In this document: in pieces, positions 33,302-42,571 of the stretch | How the letters are laid out: every line of letters begins with the position of its first letter | How positions within the stretch are numbered: position 1 is the stretch's first letter | Origin: Sphingomonas cremea | GTDB taxonomy: Bacteria; Pseudomonadota; Alphaproteobacteria; Sphingomonadales; Sphingomonadaceae | DNA length: 64,000 nt | Assembly (NCBI RefSeq): GCF_021502585.1 | Contig: NZ_JAKFGM010000003.1 | Coordinates: 434,001 to 498,000 of the forward strand | Direction of reading: 5' to 3' | Notes under the pieces: model-generated | The model's input: the letters and a program-made list of their open reading frames with translations, nothing else | What the model was told of the DNA's origin: nothing | Database searches by the model: none | Made by a program: the position numbers and the translations under genes

Positions 33302-35041
33302 CTAGGCGCCAGCTCGCCTGCCTCCGTTGCGGCAGGCCCCGCCGCCGGGCCAACCGACCCACCCCGGCCCCTTAACGAATTGGCCCGGCTTGGCGCCCGT
33401 CGGAATGCCATCCTTCAGCGTCTGGACGCCATTGACGAACACGTCCCGAACGCCCGTCGCATATTGCATCGGCTTGGCGAAGGTGGAGTGATCGGCGATC
33501 TTCGCCGGGTCGAATAGCACTACATCGGCAACCATTCCGGGCTTGAGCTGCCCACGGTCGCGCAACCCGAGATTGCTGGCCGGAAGAGCGGAGAGGCGGC
33601 GGACAGCTTCGGCCAAAGATACCACCTTTTCGTCGCGCACATATTTGCCCAGGAAGCGTGCGAAATTTCCATAGGCGCGGGGATGCGTACTGCTTTTGAG
33701 GAACACGCCCTCAGGCGCCGAAGCCTCGGCGTCCGAGCCGAAGCTGACCCACGGGATTGCTGCCTGCCGCCGGACATTTTCCTCGCTCATCAGGAAATAG
33801 ATGGCGCCGGACCGACCCTGATCGGCCAGAACAAGGTCGACCACCGCCTGCTCGGCGCTGACCCCGCGCATCTTGGCGACTTCAGCCACGGTCTTGCCCA
33901 TCAGCGGCTTCAATGACGGCTCCGTCATGCTCGCGATGAGAACGCCGTCAGGGCCAGCATGGAAATAGAGATTTTCCCAATTCTTGCCAGGCTGCAGCAT
34001 CTCTTTCTTGATGCGCTCGACCGTTGCCGGATCCTTTAGGCGCTTCAGCATGGCTTCATTGCCGCCATCCTGGACCCACGGCGGCATGGAAGCGGCAAGT
34101 CCCGTCCCGCCGGCGGTGTAAGTGTACATGTCGGCACTGATCTTGAGGCCAGCCGCGCGGGCAGCTTCGATCTTTGCGATTGCCTGGTCGATCTTGCCCC
34201 AATTGGCGCGACCGACCTGCTTCAGGTGATAGATTTCCGCGGGGGCGCCGGAGCGGCGCGAAATCTCGATGAGCTCGTCAATGCTCTCGAGAAGTCGATC
34301 GCCTTCAGAGCGCATATGGCTGATGTAGCTGCCTCCGCATTGTGCCGCTTCGGTGGTCAGTGCGACGAGCTCATCAGTCTCGGCAAATGTCGCCGGCGGG
34401 TAGATGATCGACGAGCCGACACCAAGCGCACCTTCCTCCATCGCCTGGCGAACCAGGGCGCGCATTCTCTGCAGTTGATCCGGGGTCGGGTCGATATCAT
34501 CGTCACCCAACTCATGCTGGCGGACTGTCGTGGCACCGACGAAGGATGCGACGTTCATTGCCGTCCCGCGCCGCTCGATCAGGTTCAGATAATCGCCGAG
34601 CGTCGTCCATTCGATCGGATATTTGAAGTCGCCCTGCTGCTCGACCGCCTGCTTCTTCATCCGGTCGTTGAGCGGGCCCATCGACCAGCCCTCGCCCATT
34701 ACCTCAAGCGTGACTCCCTGCCTGAGGTCGCTCTGTCCCAGACCATCGACGAGCAGCGATTCAGTCGCCCAGCTCAGCATGTTGATGAAGCCAGGCGCGA
34801 CGGCCAGGCCTTTGGCATCCACCACCTTGGCGGCCGACGCCGGGCGCGAAGGGCCCGCGTAGACGATCCGGCCCCCATTGATGCCGATATCGCCGGCAAA
34901 GGGCTGCCCTCCGCTCCCGTCGTAGATCTCCCCGTTGCGAATGAGCACATCATAGGCCGCCGGCTCCGCGCCACTGGCGCCAGAGCCTTGCAGCAGGGCG
35001 GCCGCGAGCGCGGCCACCGCGATACCGGTACGCATGAACAT
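33302..35041 (-). CDS. D-aminoacylase-like amidohydrolase, HxH motif absent
   Basis: A 579-residue exported amidohydrolase (signal peptide GIAVAALAAALLQGSGASGA). It belongs to the N-acyl-D-amino-acid deacylase group: start DVLIRNGEIYDGSGGQPF, metal-site histidines in GSYISHMRSEGD and AEIYHLKQVGR, and a C-terminal KPGMVADVVLFDPAKIAD. The canonical PGFIDxHxH segment reads PGFINMLSWA, so the paired His ligands are missing, and the Cys of GNCG is replaced in VMGEGWS. It may use a single-metal site or a different substrate. ATG 35041 follows GGAGG by 5 bases. It is the last gene of the minus-strand dgcN operon, 23 bases after the serine hydrolase, which supports a role in freeing D-amino acids. 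Confidence 0.78.
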   Translation of the reverse strand: MFMRTGIAVAALAAALLQGSGASGAEPAAYDVLIRNGEIYDGSGGQPFAGDIGINGGRIVYAGPSRPASAAKVVDAKGLAVAPGFINMLSWATESLLVDGLGQSDLRQGVTLEVMGEGWSMGPLNDRMKKQAVEQQGDFKYPIEWTTLGDYLNLIERRGTAMNVASFVGATTVRQHELGDDDIDPTPDQLQRMRALVRQAMEEGALGVGSSIIYPPATFAETDELVALTTEAAQCGGSYISHMRSEGDRLLESIDELIEISRRSGAPAEIYHLKQVGRANWGKIDQAIAKIEAARAAGLKISADMYTYTAGGTGLAASMPPWVQDGGNEAMLKRLKDPATVERIKKEMLQPGKNWENLYFHAGPDGVLIASMTEPSLKPLMGKTVAEVAKMRGVSAEQAVVDLVLADQGRSGAIYFLMSEENVRRQAAIPWVSFGSDAEASAPEGVFLKSSTHPRAYGNFARFLGKYVRDEKVVSLAEAVRRLSALPASNLGLRDRGQLKPGMVADVVLFDPAKIADHSTFAKPMQYATGVRDVFVNGVQTLKDGIPTGAKPGQFVKGPGWVGWPGGGACRNGGRRAGA

Positions 35042-35064
35042 GACAGCCTCCAGCTAGTTTCTGA

Positions 35065-36642
35065 TCAACGTGCGGCCGATGCCACCGGCCTGAAATCCAG
35101 ATCCTGATAGTCGAAACTGAAATCGGCGGTTGGCGACACGGGCTTCATCGTGATGTGGTCGACCTTGCCCTCGGCATCGAGGCCGAAGGTGACATAGGCC
35201 GGCTCGATGCCTTTATCGTAGAAGCGCGCGATGAAGGTATCATATTGGTAATGCACCAAAGGGCCGCCCATGCGCGGCGTTTCGTCGAAATTGATGTTGA
35301 GGCCCGATTTGCCCTGCGAGACGGTAATCTTGCCGTACCAGGGGTCCTTGTACTGGCCGGCATAGCGGTCGAGCGACAATGAAGGCCCGACCTTGGCCGG
35401 AGTTGCGCCCTTCGCCTCCACGGCGGCCTGTGCCCCGGCTAGCCGGGCTTCCAGGAACTTCGCATAACGGCCGGCCCAGTCGACCTTCGGACGGCCGAGA
35501 TAATGATCGATTAGCTCGTTGGTGAGCCCACGACGCACGGCGCCTTCTTCAGCGTTCATCGTAATTGCGAAGCCGACATTCTTCTCGGGGATCAGCACGA
35601 CCATCGTGATGAAGCCGAACACGCCACCGGAGTGGGAAACGATCTTGGCACCGCCATAGTCGGAGACTTCCCAGCCAAGCGCGTAGGTCTTGAACATCGA
35701 TTTGGTGTCTTCAAAGCCCGGCGGCGGCGGCGGGTTCGGCTCGATCACCTGCGGCTCCCACATCGTTGCGGAAGACTCTTCGCTGAACAAACGGCCACCG
35801 TCGGCGGTCTTGCCGTGCGAAAGCTGGATGTTAAGCCATTTTGCGAGGTCGTTTGCGCTCATGGCCAGCAATCCTGCGGGCGTGGATGCAGCGCCAAGCT
35901 GGTCGCGCTCATCAAGCAGCTGAAGCGGGCCAAGGCCGCGTACAGGCCCACTGATACGGCCATGCGGATAGGCGCGATTGATGGTGCCAAGTCGGCTCGG
36001 CTCGTCGCTGGTCGCGGTCAGAAGCCCGGCGGGCTTGTAGACATGGTCGCGGACATAAGCTTCGTAGGTCTGGCCACTGACGGCTTCGATCAGCGCACCT
36101 GCAACCGTGTAGAGAATGTTGTCATAGGCATAGCCACTGCGGAAGCTGGTCGCCGGCTTGATGTGCTTCAGTCCTTCCAGCATCTGCGCGCGGGTCCGGT
36201 TGCTCCGCGGGACAAACATCAGGTCGCCGGCGCCAAGGCCCAGGCCGCTGCGATGTACCAGCAGGTCGCGCACCGTCATTTCCCGGGTGACCCAGCTATC
36301 ATACATCTGGAAACCTGGCAGGCGGTCGACCACCTTGTCGTCCCAGCCGAGTTTTCCGGCGTCGACCAGGGTCGCAAGAGCGGCGACGGTGACGGCCTTG
36401 CCGGTCGACCCGGTCATGAAGATGGTGTTTGCATCGACCGCTTCCGATCCGCCGAGCTTCCGGACACCATATCCCTTGGCGACCACGACCTTGCCGTCTT
36501 CAACGATGGCAATGGCTATGCCCGGCAGCCCGGAACTTTGGCGAAGCTGTTCCACGCGCTGATCGAGGTCGGCCGGCGGCGCGGCGAGAGCCGGGCAGGC
36601 GGCAACCAGCGCGATGAGCGCAGCGGCAATAGGGATTCTCAT
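35065..36642 (-). CDS. exported serine hydrolase (beta-lactamase/D-aminopeptidase family)
   Basis: A 525-residue protein with a signal peptide (MRIPIAAALIALVAACPALA) and a class C beta-lactamase-like domain. The SxxK nucleophile motif is STGK at residues 79-82, the YxN motif is YDN in GYAYDNILY, and the third motif appears as HSGGVFGF. A C-terminal domain after ~400 (ASLSLDRYAGQYKDPWYG pattern) resembles DUF3471. The family includes D-aminopeptidases, DD-peptidases and esterases. ATG 36642 overlaps the transporter stop by ATGA and removes an upstream stretch that lies within the transporter gene. Together with dgcN in the same operon it may act on D-residue peptides. Confidence 0.82.
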   Translation of the reverse strand: MRIPIAAALIALVAACPALAAPPADLDQRVEQLRQSSGLPGIAIAIVEDGKVVVAKGYGVRKLGGSEAVDANTIFMTGSTGKAVTVAALATLVDAGKLGWDDKVVDRLPGFQMYDSWVTREMTVRDLLVHRSGLGLGAGDLMFVPRSNRTRAQMLEGLKHIKPATSFRSGYAYDNILYTVAGALIEAVSGQTYEAYVRDHVYKPAGLLTATSDEPSRLGTINRAYPHGRISGPVRGLGPLQLLDERDQLGAASTPAGLLAMSANDLAKWLNIQLSHGKTADGGRLFSEESSATMWEPQVIEPNPPPPPGFEDTKSMFKTYALGWEVSDYGGAKIVSHSGGVFGFITMVVLIPEKNVGFAITMNAEEGAVRRGLTNELIDHYLGRPKVDWAGRYAKFLEARLAGAQAAVEAKGATPAKVGPSLSLDRYAGQYKDPWYGKITVSQGKSGLNINFDETPRMGGPLVHYQYDTFIARFYDKGIEPAYVTFGLDAEGKVDHITMKPVSPTADFSFDYQDLDFRPVASAAR

Positions 36643-37766
36643 GCAACCTCCACGGGTATCGATTGATCGCGCCGAAGCCGCCAGACACCGATGGTCATGA
36701 GCGGCAGGATGAACACGGCGAGCAGGATATAGGCCAGCGCCCGATAACCGTTGGCAATCAGCGCAACCAAGCCAAAGCGTTCGGCAAGGAACATGCATCC
36801 AACCAGCAGGGCAATTGCGATTGACAATCGCGCGCGATGACTCAGCTCCATCCCGCGCCGGACCCGCAGCGCCTTGGCAATGCGTTCGTTAATGGCGTGG
36901 ACCGAGCTGGCGCCGCTTTCGAGCAGTGCCGAAAAGATCATCAGCTGGAACAACAGGTGGAACAAGGGAATATCGAGGCGTTGGAGCATGAAGTCCGATG
37001 GCAATGTGGCCGCCGCGACGTCGGGCAGGAAAGCGACCATGCAGGTGAAGAATAAAGCCCCCGGCAACATCGCAAGAGGTCCGGCAAGCATCCCCGCGAT
37101 CACCGCGTCCCGGCTGCTGGTCAGGTGCCTGACGACAGGCAGGATTACTACTGCGCCGATCAGATTGTAGCTGGCATATATGGTTCCACCCGCCGCCCAA
37201 TTGCCGACCGCGGTATCGCGCGAAAAGGCCGCCTGGATCTCGCCCCCGAACCGGCTGAACGCCAGGATAACGAACAGGGCGTAGACAGCGTAAAGGAGGT
37301 AGGAAACATAGGCGAACATCCGTTCGACCGACTCGTTTCCATAGGTCACGATCGAGATGATCGCCACTGCGAGCAATAGCGTCCCCCACAGCTCCGCAAC
37401 GCCAAATATAGCAGCGCCGATCGCCCCGGCTGCTGCGCCATAGACCGCCAGTATCAAGACGATGAAGAGGATGTAGGCGCCTTCGAATATCACCCAGCCC
37501 GGGCCCAGCAGCTGCCTGAAAAAGGTCACATAATCGCGCGCTCCGACCTGTCGCGCGAACAGGAAGGTGACGATGCAGGCCAGGCTGAAAATGACGGTAG
37601 AAAGCGCCATTGAGGCGAGGCCGCCCCAAGTGCCGCTGGGCAGGAAAAATTCCGCAAGTTCTCGCCCGGTGGCATAGCCTCCGCCGATAACCACTGCCTT
37701 GAACGCGAAACCCGGCAACAGGAAGCGCTGGAATCGCGTCGATGTTTCGTGCGAGGTCGGCGTCAC
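36639..37766 (-). CDS. YkvI-like membrane protein (APC superfamily, COG3949)
   Basis: A 375-residue inner-membrane protein with about ten or eleven hydrophobic helices. Segments such as LPGFAFKAVVIGGGYATGRELAEFFLP (glycine-rich unwound first helix) and SYNLIGAVVILPVVRHLTS match the uncharacterised YkvI family, distantly related to amino-acid/cation transporters. GTG 37766 (MTPTSHETSTRFQ) lies 4 bases after the dgcN stop and is preceded by AGGA, so it replaces a longer reading that runs into dgcN. Position between dgcN and two hydrolases makes a D-glutamate or other D-amino-acid importer the most likely role; this is inference. Confidence 0.75.
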   Translation of the reverse strand: MTPTSHETSTRFQRFLLPGFAFKAVVIGGGYATGRELAEFFLPSGTWGGLASMALSTVIFSLACIVTFLFARQVGARDYVTFFRQLLGPGWVIFEGAYILFIVLILAVYGAAAGAIGAAIFGVAELWGTLLLAVAIISIVTYGNESVERMFAYVSYLLYAVYALFVILAFSRFGGEIQAAFSRDTAVGNWAAGGTIYASYNLIGAVVILPVVRHLTSSRDAVIAGMLAGPLAMLPGALFFTCMVAFLPDVAAATLPSDFMLQRLDIPLFHLLFQLMIFSALLESGASSVHAINERIAKALRVRRGMELSHRARLSIAIALLVGCMFLAERFGLVALIANGYRALAYILLAVFILPLMTIGVWRLRRDQSIPVEVA

Positions 37767-37770
37767 CAGG

Positions 37771-38835
37771 TCAATCCTGGCAACGATCGAGCAATCGCTC
37801 GAACGCCGGACCACCTCGAATGGGATCGGCCACCGGAAGCCCCAGCCGGTCCGACTCGGCTGCGATCAGCCGCTCCGCTTCGTCATGCGCCAGGTCCGAC
37901 GTATTGAGGCTGACGCCGACGCAGCGAATGGCCGAGTTCGTGAGGCTGCCAAGCGCGGTCGTCTGAGCAATGACCTCTTCGATCGGGGGCAATCTGAAAT
38001 CGGGATAGCCAAGCACATGGGTTCGGCCGGGCTCATGGCAGACGATGAACATGTCGGGCTGACTGCCATGCAGCAGTCCCAATGAAACTGCCGCATAGGC
38101 GGGATGAAATAGCGAACCTTGCCCCTCAATGACATCGACATGACCCGGCGCGGCCGCCGGCGTCAGCATCTCCGCCGCGCCTGCAATGAAATCGGATACA
38201 ACTGCGTCGATTGGAATCCCGGCGCCCGCGATCATGATGCCGGTTTGGCCAGTCGCTCGAAAGGTGACGTCGACCCCGCGTGCCTCGAGGCCGCGGGCGA
38301 CTGACAAGGCCGTATATTTCTTGCCGAGTGCGCAATCGGTCCCAACGGTAAGCAGCCTCTTTCCCGTCCGCTTCTTGCCGCTGCCGATCGGAATGTCGGC
38401 CGGCGGCACGCGAACATCCACGAGGCGACGACCGAGGGACTTGGCCGCTGCGGTAAGCTCGGGGATTTCAACCAGCCTGGCATGCATCCCGGAAACGATA
38501 TCGAGGCCCGCCGCAAGCGCGTCGAGCAGCGTGGGAATCCAATGTTCAGGGATCGACCCGCCCGGGGTTGCCACCCCTATCAGCAGTGCACGTGCTCCGC
38601 TTGCATATGCCTCAACCGGTCCCAGTCGCGGGATGCCGGTCGTCACCGTTCCGGCTGGCAGTGCAAGCTCTCCAACACAGCGGTCGGGCGCCCAATCGCG
38701 CAACCCAAAGGCAGTCTTGGCATAACCCCGCTCGACCGTATCGCCGAGGAATAGCAGATACGGGCCGAACGGGGCCGCCGGTTCCGATCTGAGGGACGTC
38801 GATCGGTCCACTGGATCGGCAGCAACGCGAACCAT
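37771..38835 (-). CDS. dgcN: DgcN-type D-glutamate N-acetyltransferase (DUF1611)
   Basis: A 354-residue DUF1611 protein. In Pseudoalteromonas, DgcN acetylates D-glutamate to N-acetyl-D-glutamate in the first step of D-glutamate catabolism. Visible family features are PYLLFLGDTVERGYAKTAFG with CVGELALP at the N-terminus, the P-loop-like motif LLTVGTDCALGKKYTALSVA, FRATGQTGIMIAGAGIPIDA, VIEGQGSLFHPAYAAVSLGL and a C-terminal CVGVSLNTSDL. Length agrees with the family (about 330-360). It follows the TonB receptor gene after 5 bases. The partner racemase DgcA is encoded in the next operon at 42568-43578. Some annotations still call this protein a hypothetical EBNA-1-like or DUF1611 protein. Confidence 0.85.
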   Translation of the reverse strand: MVRVAADPVDRSTSLRSEPAAPFGPYLLFLGDTVERGYAKTAFGLRDWAPDRCVGELALPAGTVTTGIPRLGPVEAYASGARALLIGVATPGGSIPEHWIPTLLDALAAGLDIVSGMHARLVEIPELTAAAKSLGRRLVDVRVPPADIPIGSGKKRTGKRLLTVGTDCALGKKYTALSVARGLEARGVDVTFRATGQTGIMIAGAGIPIDAVVSDFIAGAAEMLTPAAAPGHVDVIEGQGSLFHPAYAAVSLGLLHGSQPDMFIVCHEPGRTHVLGYPDFRLPPIEEVIAQTTALGSLTNSAIRCVGVSLNTSDLAHDEAERLIAAESDRLGLPVADPIRGGPAFERLLDRCQD

Positions 38836-38840
38836 TGCGA

Positions 38841-41165
38841 TCAGTAGCTCGCAGTCAGACTAAGCCCGATGGTACGTGGGCGGATGACGCCCGTGCCGAT
38901 CGCACCATTGGGATAGATCGGAGCTCCGTTCGCATTCGGCCCGACAGTAGAAGTCCTGCCATGTGCATCGAACAGGTTTTTCGCATAGGCCTCGACACTG
39001 AAGCTGCCAAAATTGACGCCGCCACGCAGGTCGACGACCGAATAACCATCAATCTTGCGGTGATGGTCATTGGCTTCGAAGAAGTCGGCGTCATAATCGG
39101 CTGTCTGCTTCGACAAAGCACGGAGCGAGCCACCAACATAGGCTTCTGTGGTCCCGCTTAGCGACCAGTTGTAGTCGGCGTTTACGCCCAACGAGAATTT
39201 TGGCGTGAACGGCAGCCTGTCGCCATCAAATGCTGCCACCTGTCCACCAACGGGCGGCAGGTCGTCGGCCAGCCGCGCATTAGTATAGGCGCCGTTGATC
39301 GAGGTGCTCAGGCCCCGGATCGGCCGCCACGTGGCAGTGAATTCGGCACCGTCAGACTTGGCATTGCCGCCATTGATGTTGAGGCCGAAGTTGTTGATCG
39401 ATGTCACCAACTGAATGTCATTCCAGCTGATGTGATAGATGGCCACATCAAGACTTGCCTTGCGATCCGCTGTCTCGCCTTTGAAGCCCACCTCATAAGT
39501 GGTGGCGGTATCGGGATCGAAAGTGGACGGCAAGCCAGCGGGCGGGTTCGGTGGCAGGACATTGGGACCGCCCGGGCGATAGCCCTTTGCAACTCGCGCA
39601 TAAACGGACGCGTGATCGTTGATCTCGTACCTCGGCGCCACCGAATAGGTGAACACATTGTCGGAGGAGTGGAGGTCCGTATTGATCGGCAAGCCGCCGA
39701 CAAGGGCGCCAAATCCCGTTTGCGCGGCATCCTGCTTGTTGTGGCTGTAGCGGCCGCCGAAATCGAGATGGAACTGCTGGCTAAGATGGACCGTGGCGTT
39801 CGCGAAGCCAGCGATCTCCTTATATTTGGAATCGAGGCTGACTTGGGCGAGCACGCCAAGCGGAGTGGTGATCTCCGTATTCGTGTGCGGCGCGAGCGTA
39901 TTATACTCTTGGAAGATCAGGCCGTCTTCATGGGTGTAATATCCGCCGACGAGCCATTCGAACCGGTCGTTGTCATGCGACGTCAGCCGGATTTCCTGAG
40001 TGAACTTCTTGTTGTTCGTCTTCTGGTCGAGAACGAGCTCATTCGGCACGCCAGAAAACAGCTCGATGAGCCAGCTTAAGTTGAACGTGAGGTCCTGGCG
40101 GCGCGTTTGGTCTTGCTTGCTGTAGCTGGTTGACGAAGTGAGCGTGCCGAAACCCAGATCATAATTCAGCAAGCCATTGTAGACCCGATAATCGAGGTCT
40201 CCGTACGGCTCAGCAAAACGATGTTGGGTAGGGCCACCATAGAGGGATTCCAGCGTATCCGGATCGCTTTCGACAATTGTCGGGGACTTCGTTCGAATGT
40301 TCTGCAGGTAGGCGCTCAAGCGCAGGTCGAACACGTCGCTGGGTTTGAAAAGCAGCGAGGCGCGGCCGCCATAACTTTTCACGCTGTTGATGTTATTTTT
40401 GTCATCGGACGTAACCACCGTGTCAATCGGAGTTACGAAGCTGTCGCCGTTGGAATCGATGAATCCGCCTTCCTTGCGATACGTGCCCGAGGCGCGGAAC
40501 GCGATCGTGTCGCTTAGCGGAACATTGATCACCGCATTGCCGCGGTAGGACAGATCGCCGCCCTTAGTGTCTTCGAGTGCCACCCGGCCACGCGCTTCCA
40601 CCTTGGTTGTGTCGGGCTCGTTGGTGACAAATTTGAGCAGGCCGCCAAGGGAGCTCGCCCCGTAGAGAGTGCCCTGAGGCCCTCGGAGGACTTCGATGCG
40701 AGCCACGTCGAAAGTGTCGAAATCGCCTGCAAGGACGCCGCCATTGACTAAGCCGGTGCTCGACCCAAACGGCGTCTCGTCCAGGTAGACCGCGACGGTC
40801 GATGCGACACCACCAGTGTTAAGGCCGCGTAGGATGAGCCGGCCCTCGCCCGGATTGCTCTGGTCGAGCTGCAGGCCAGGAACGAGCTTCAGATAATCCT
40901 GGAAATTGGTCGCCTGCTGGTTTTCGAGCGTAGCGCCGCTGACTACCGTGATCGACTGGGGAACATCTATCAGCACCTGCGTCCGCTTCTGAGCCGTGAC
41001 AACGATCAAGTCGCCGCCTTCTTCTTGGCCTTCCGCCGTGGAAGGCGCCTCGGCGGCCGGAGGCTGGCCTTCGCCAGCAGCTTGCTGAGCCGCTAGGGCA
41101 GGCGCGCTCGCAAGCAATGCGGCGATGCCGGTAGACAGAAATAGTGCAGTGCGACAGTTGATCAT
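38841..41165 (-). CDS. TonB-dependent outer-membrane receptor
   Basis: A 774-residue receptor. The signal peptide is CRTALFLSTGIAALLASAPALA, then a low-complexity stretch (QQAAGEGQPPAAEAPSTAEG). A TonB-box-like segment DLIVVTAQKR precedes the plug domain (DVPQSITVVSGATL, LRGLNTGGVASTVAVYLDE, VLRGPQGTLYGASSLGGL). The beta-barrel ends in aromatic GLSLTASY, typical of outer-membrane barrels. ATG 41165 follows GGGAGAGA by 4 bases. It is the first gene of the dgcN operon and the promoter at 41268-41295 lies about 100 bases upstream. Its substrate is presumably a peptide or muropeptide containing D-amino acids, by context only. Confidence 0.93.
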   Translation of the reverse strand: MINCRTALFLSTGIAALLASAPALAAQQAAGEGQPPAAEAPSTAEGQEEGGDLIVVTAQKRTQVLIDVPQSITVVSGATLENQQATNFQDYLKLVPGLQLDQSNPGEGRLILRGLNTGGVASTVAVYLDETPFGSSTGLVNGGVLAGDFDTFDVARIEVLRGPQGTLYGASSLGGLLKFVTNEPDTTKVEARGRVALEDTKGGDLSYRGNAVINVPLSDTIAFRASGTYRKEGGFIDSNGDSFVTPIDTVVTSDDKNNINSVKSYGGRASLLFKPSDVFDLRLSAYLQNIRTKSPTIVESDPDTLESLYGGPTQHRFAEPYGDLDYRVYNGLLNYDLGFGTLTSSTSYSKQDQTRRQDLTFNLSWLIELFSGVPNELVLDQKTNNKKFTQEIRLTSHDNDRFEWLVGGYYTHEDGLIFQEYNTLAPHTNTEITTPLGVLAQVSLDSKYKEIAGFANATVHLSQQFHLDFGGRYSHNKQDAAQTGFGALVGGLPINTDLHSSDNVFTYSVAPRYEINDHASVYARVAKGYRPGGPNVLPPNPPAGLPSTFDPDTATTYEVGFKGETADRKASLDVAIYHISWNDIQLVTSINNFGLNINGGNAKSDGAEFTATWRPIRGLSTSINGAYTNARLADDLPPVGGQVAAFDGDRLPFTPKFSLGVNADYNWSLSGTTEAYVGGSLRALSKQTADYDADFFEANDHHRKIDGYSVVDLRGGVNFGSFSVEAYAKNLFDAHGRTSTVGPNANGAPIYPNGAIGTGVIRPRTIGLSLTASY

Positions 41166-41253
41166 CGATTCTCTCCCCATTTCCGGACGCCGTCGCATGG
41201 TCTTCGCCTGCTTTGCGCCCGGAAGGCGGCGCCCTCGCGCCGCTCCCGTTTCA

Positions 41254-41300
41254 ATCTTGATAAGGACACTATTGTCCTGATTAGAAAATTGTCAATCGGA
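41254..41300 (-). promoter_or_regulatory. promoter and operator of the TonB-receptor/dgcN operon
   Basis: Reading the minus strand, TTGACA (41295-41290) and AATAGT (41273-41268) are 16 bases apart, a good sigma-70 promoter. The palindrome AGGACA-CTAT-TGTCCT (41263-41278, plus-strand order) covers the -10. The spacer holds ATTTTCTAATCAGGA, which recurs with one change in the promoter of the dgcA operon. A weaker copy (TTATCAAGA) follows about 20 bases later. This is the expected layout of a repressor site; the nearest candidate regulator is the XRE-cupin protein at 45697-46344. Confidence 0.6.
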
Positions 41301-41314
41301 TTCGGCGGATAATT

Positions 41315-42571
41315 TCACGCCGGTGTCCGCGGCGCAGCGAATGCGCTCAACACTCGAAGCAGGAATGCCGATGTGGCCGCAATCGCAGCTAGCAACAGGA
41401 AGTAAATGGCCGGGTCGAAGCGGCTCCACAATGTACCGACTAGGCCGGCTGTTAGGCTTCCGGAGAAGATGACGAGGAACCAAGACGCCACCGTCGTTGC
41501 TCCAAGATGCGGCGGGGCAAGCCGGGCAAATAGGCCCAGGCCGGTTGGAAGAATAAACAGCTCGCCGAAAGTCAGGACCAGGAAGAACAGGGCGAGCCAG
41601 ATCCAACCGGACAATTCTGCGCCGCTCAGGGCAGTTACGGCCGCCAACAGCAGATAGGCCGAACCAACGATCAATGCTCCGAACGCCATTCTCCGGATAA
41701 GCGTTTGGTTCGTATCCTTGTGGCTGTGCCGACGCCAATAGGCCAGCAACGGCGGCGTCAAAAGCATCACGAACAACGGGTTCAATGACTGAAACCAGGT
41801 CATTGGAATCTGGAAGGCGCCGGCGGCACGATCGACGCCGCTGTCAGCCCATAGCGCAACCGTATTACCGACCTGCTCATAGGCCGCCCGGAATACGGTA
41901 ACGGAAAGGCCAATGCCGAGCAGGACCATTATAGTGTGCCGGTCGAAGCCTTGCCGGGCCTGGGTCTTCCTTTCCGCCGGTCGCAGCTGCTCCGGCGGCA
42001 GGTGACGCTGACCCACCAGGTAGATGATCAGCCCCGCGACCATCCCGACACCGGCCGCGCCGAAGCCATAGTGCCACCCATAGAGTTCCCCGAGCGTCCC
42101 GCAGATCAGCGGTGCCAGGAACCCGCCGATGTTGATCCCGACATAATAGACGTTGAAGGCCCAGCTCCGGCGCGGATCGTCACGCTGATAGAGGTCGCCG
42201 ACCTGGCTTGGCAGGCTTGGCAGGAACAGCCCGTTGCCGATCGCAATTGCCGCAAGCGCCGCGTAGAACAGCGGCTCGAAGGCCATCATGAAATGACCAA
42301 GCGCCATTATGCTTGCGCCGATAATCACTGCCTTTCGCTTGCCCAGATAACGGTCGGCTATAACCCCGCCGACGATCGGCGTGAAATAGGCGCAGGCGGT
42401 ATAAGTGCCGTAGATGAAGGAGGATTGTGCCTGGCCGATCAACAGCTGCTTGGTCATGTAATAGACCAGCAAGGCCCGCATTCCGAAGTAGGAGAACTGT
42501 TCCCACATGTTGGTCAGGAACAGGACCGTCAGGCCGCGCGGCTGACCGAACCAGGTCGGCTGCTCCGTCAT
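41315..42571 (-). CDS. POT/PTR2-type peptide:H+ symporter
   Basis: A 418-residue major-facilitator transporter with about twelve hydrophobic segments. The proton-dependent oligopeptide-transporter signatures are visible: LTNMWEQFSYFGMRALLVYY (with the E-x-x-S-Y-F-G-M-R core), ADRYLGKRKAVIIGASI, and FNVYYVGINIGGFLAPL (the Y-x2-I-N-x-G element). It is shorter than most bacterial POT proteins (about 450-500), mainly in the later loops. It starts at ATG 42571 overlapping the dgcA stop by ATGA. It should import di- or tripeptides across the inner membrane, which would complete uptake after the TonB receptor. Confidence 0.85.
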   Translation of the reverse strand: MTEQPTWFGQPRGLTVLFLTNMWEQFSYFGMRALLVYYMTKQLLIGQAQSSFIYGTYTACAYFTPIVGGVIADRYLGKRKAVIIGASIMALGHFMMAFEPLFYAALAAIAIGNGLFLPSLPSQVGDLYQRDDPRRSWAFNVYYVGINIGGFLAPLICGTLGELYGWHYGFGAAGVGMVAGLIIYLVGQRHLPPEQLRPAERKTQARQGFDRHTIMVLLGIGLSVTVFRAAYEQVGNTVALWADSGVDRAAGAFQIPMTWFQSLNPLFVMLLTPPLLAYWRRHSHKDTNQTLIRRMAFGALIVGSAYLLLAAVTALSGAELSGWIWLALFFLVLTFGELFILPTGLGLFARLAPPHLGATTVASWFLVIFSGSLTAGLVGTLWSRFDPAIYFLLLAAIAATSAFLLRVLSAFAAPRTPA

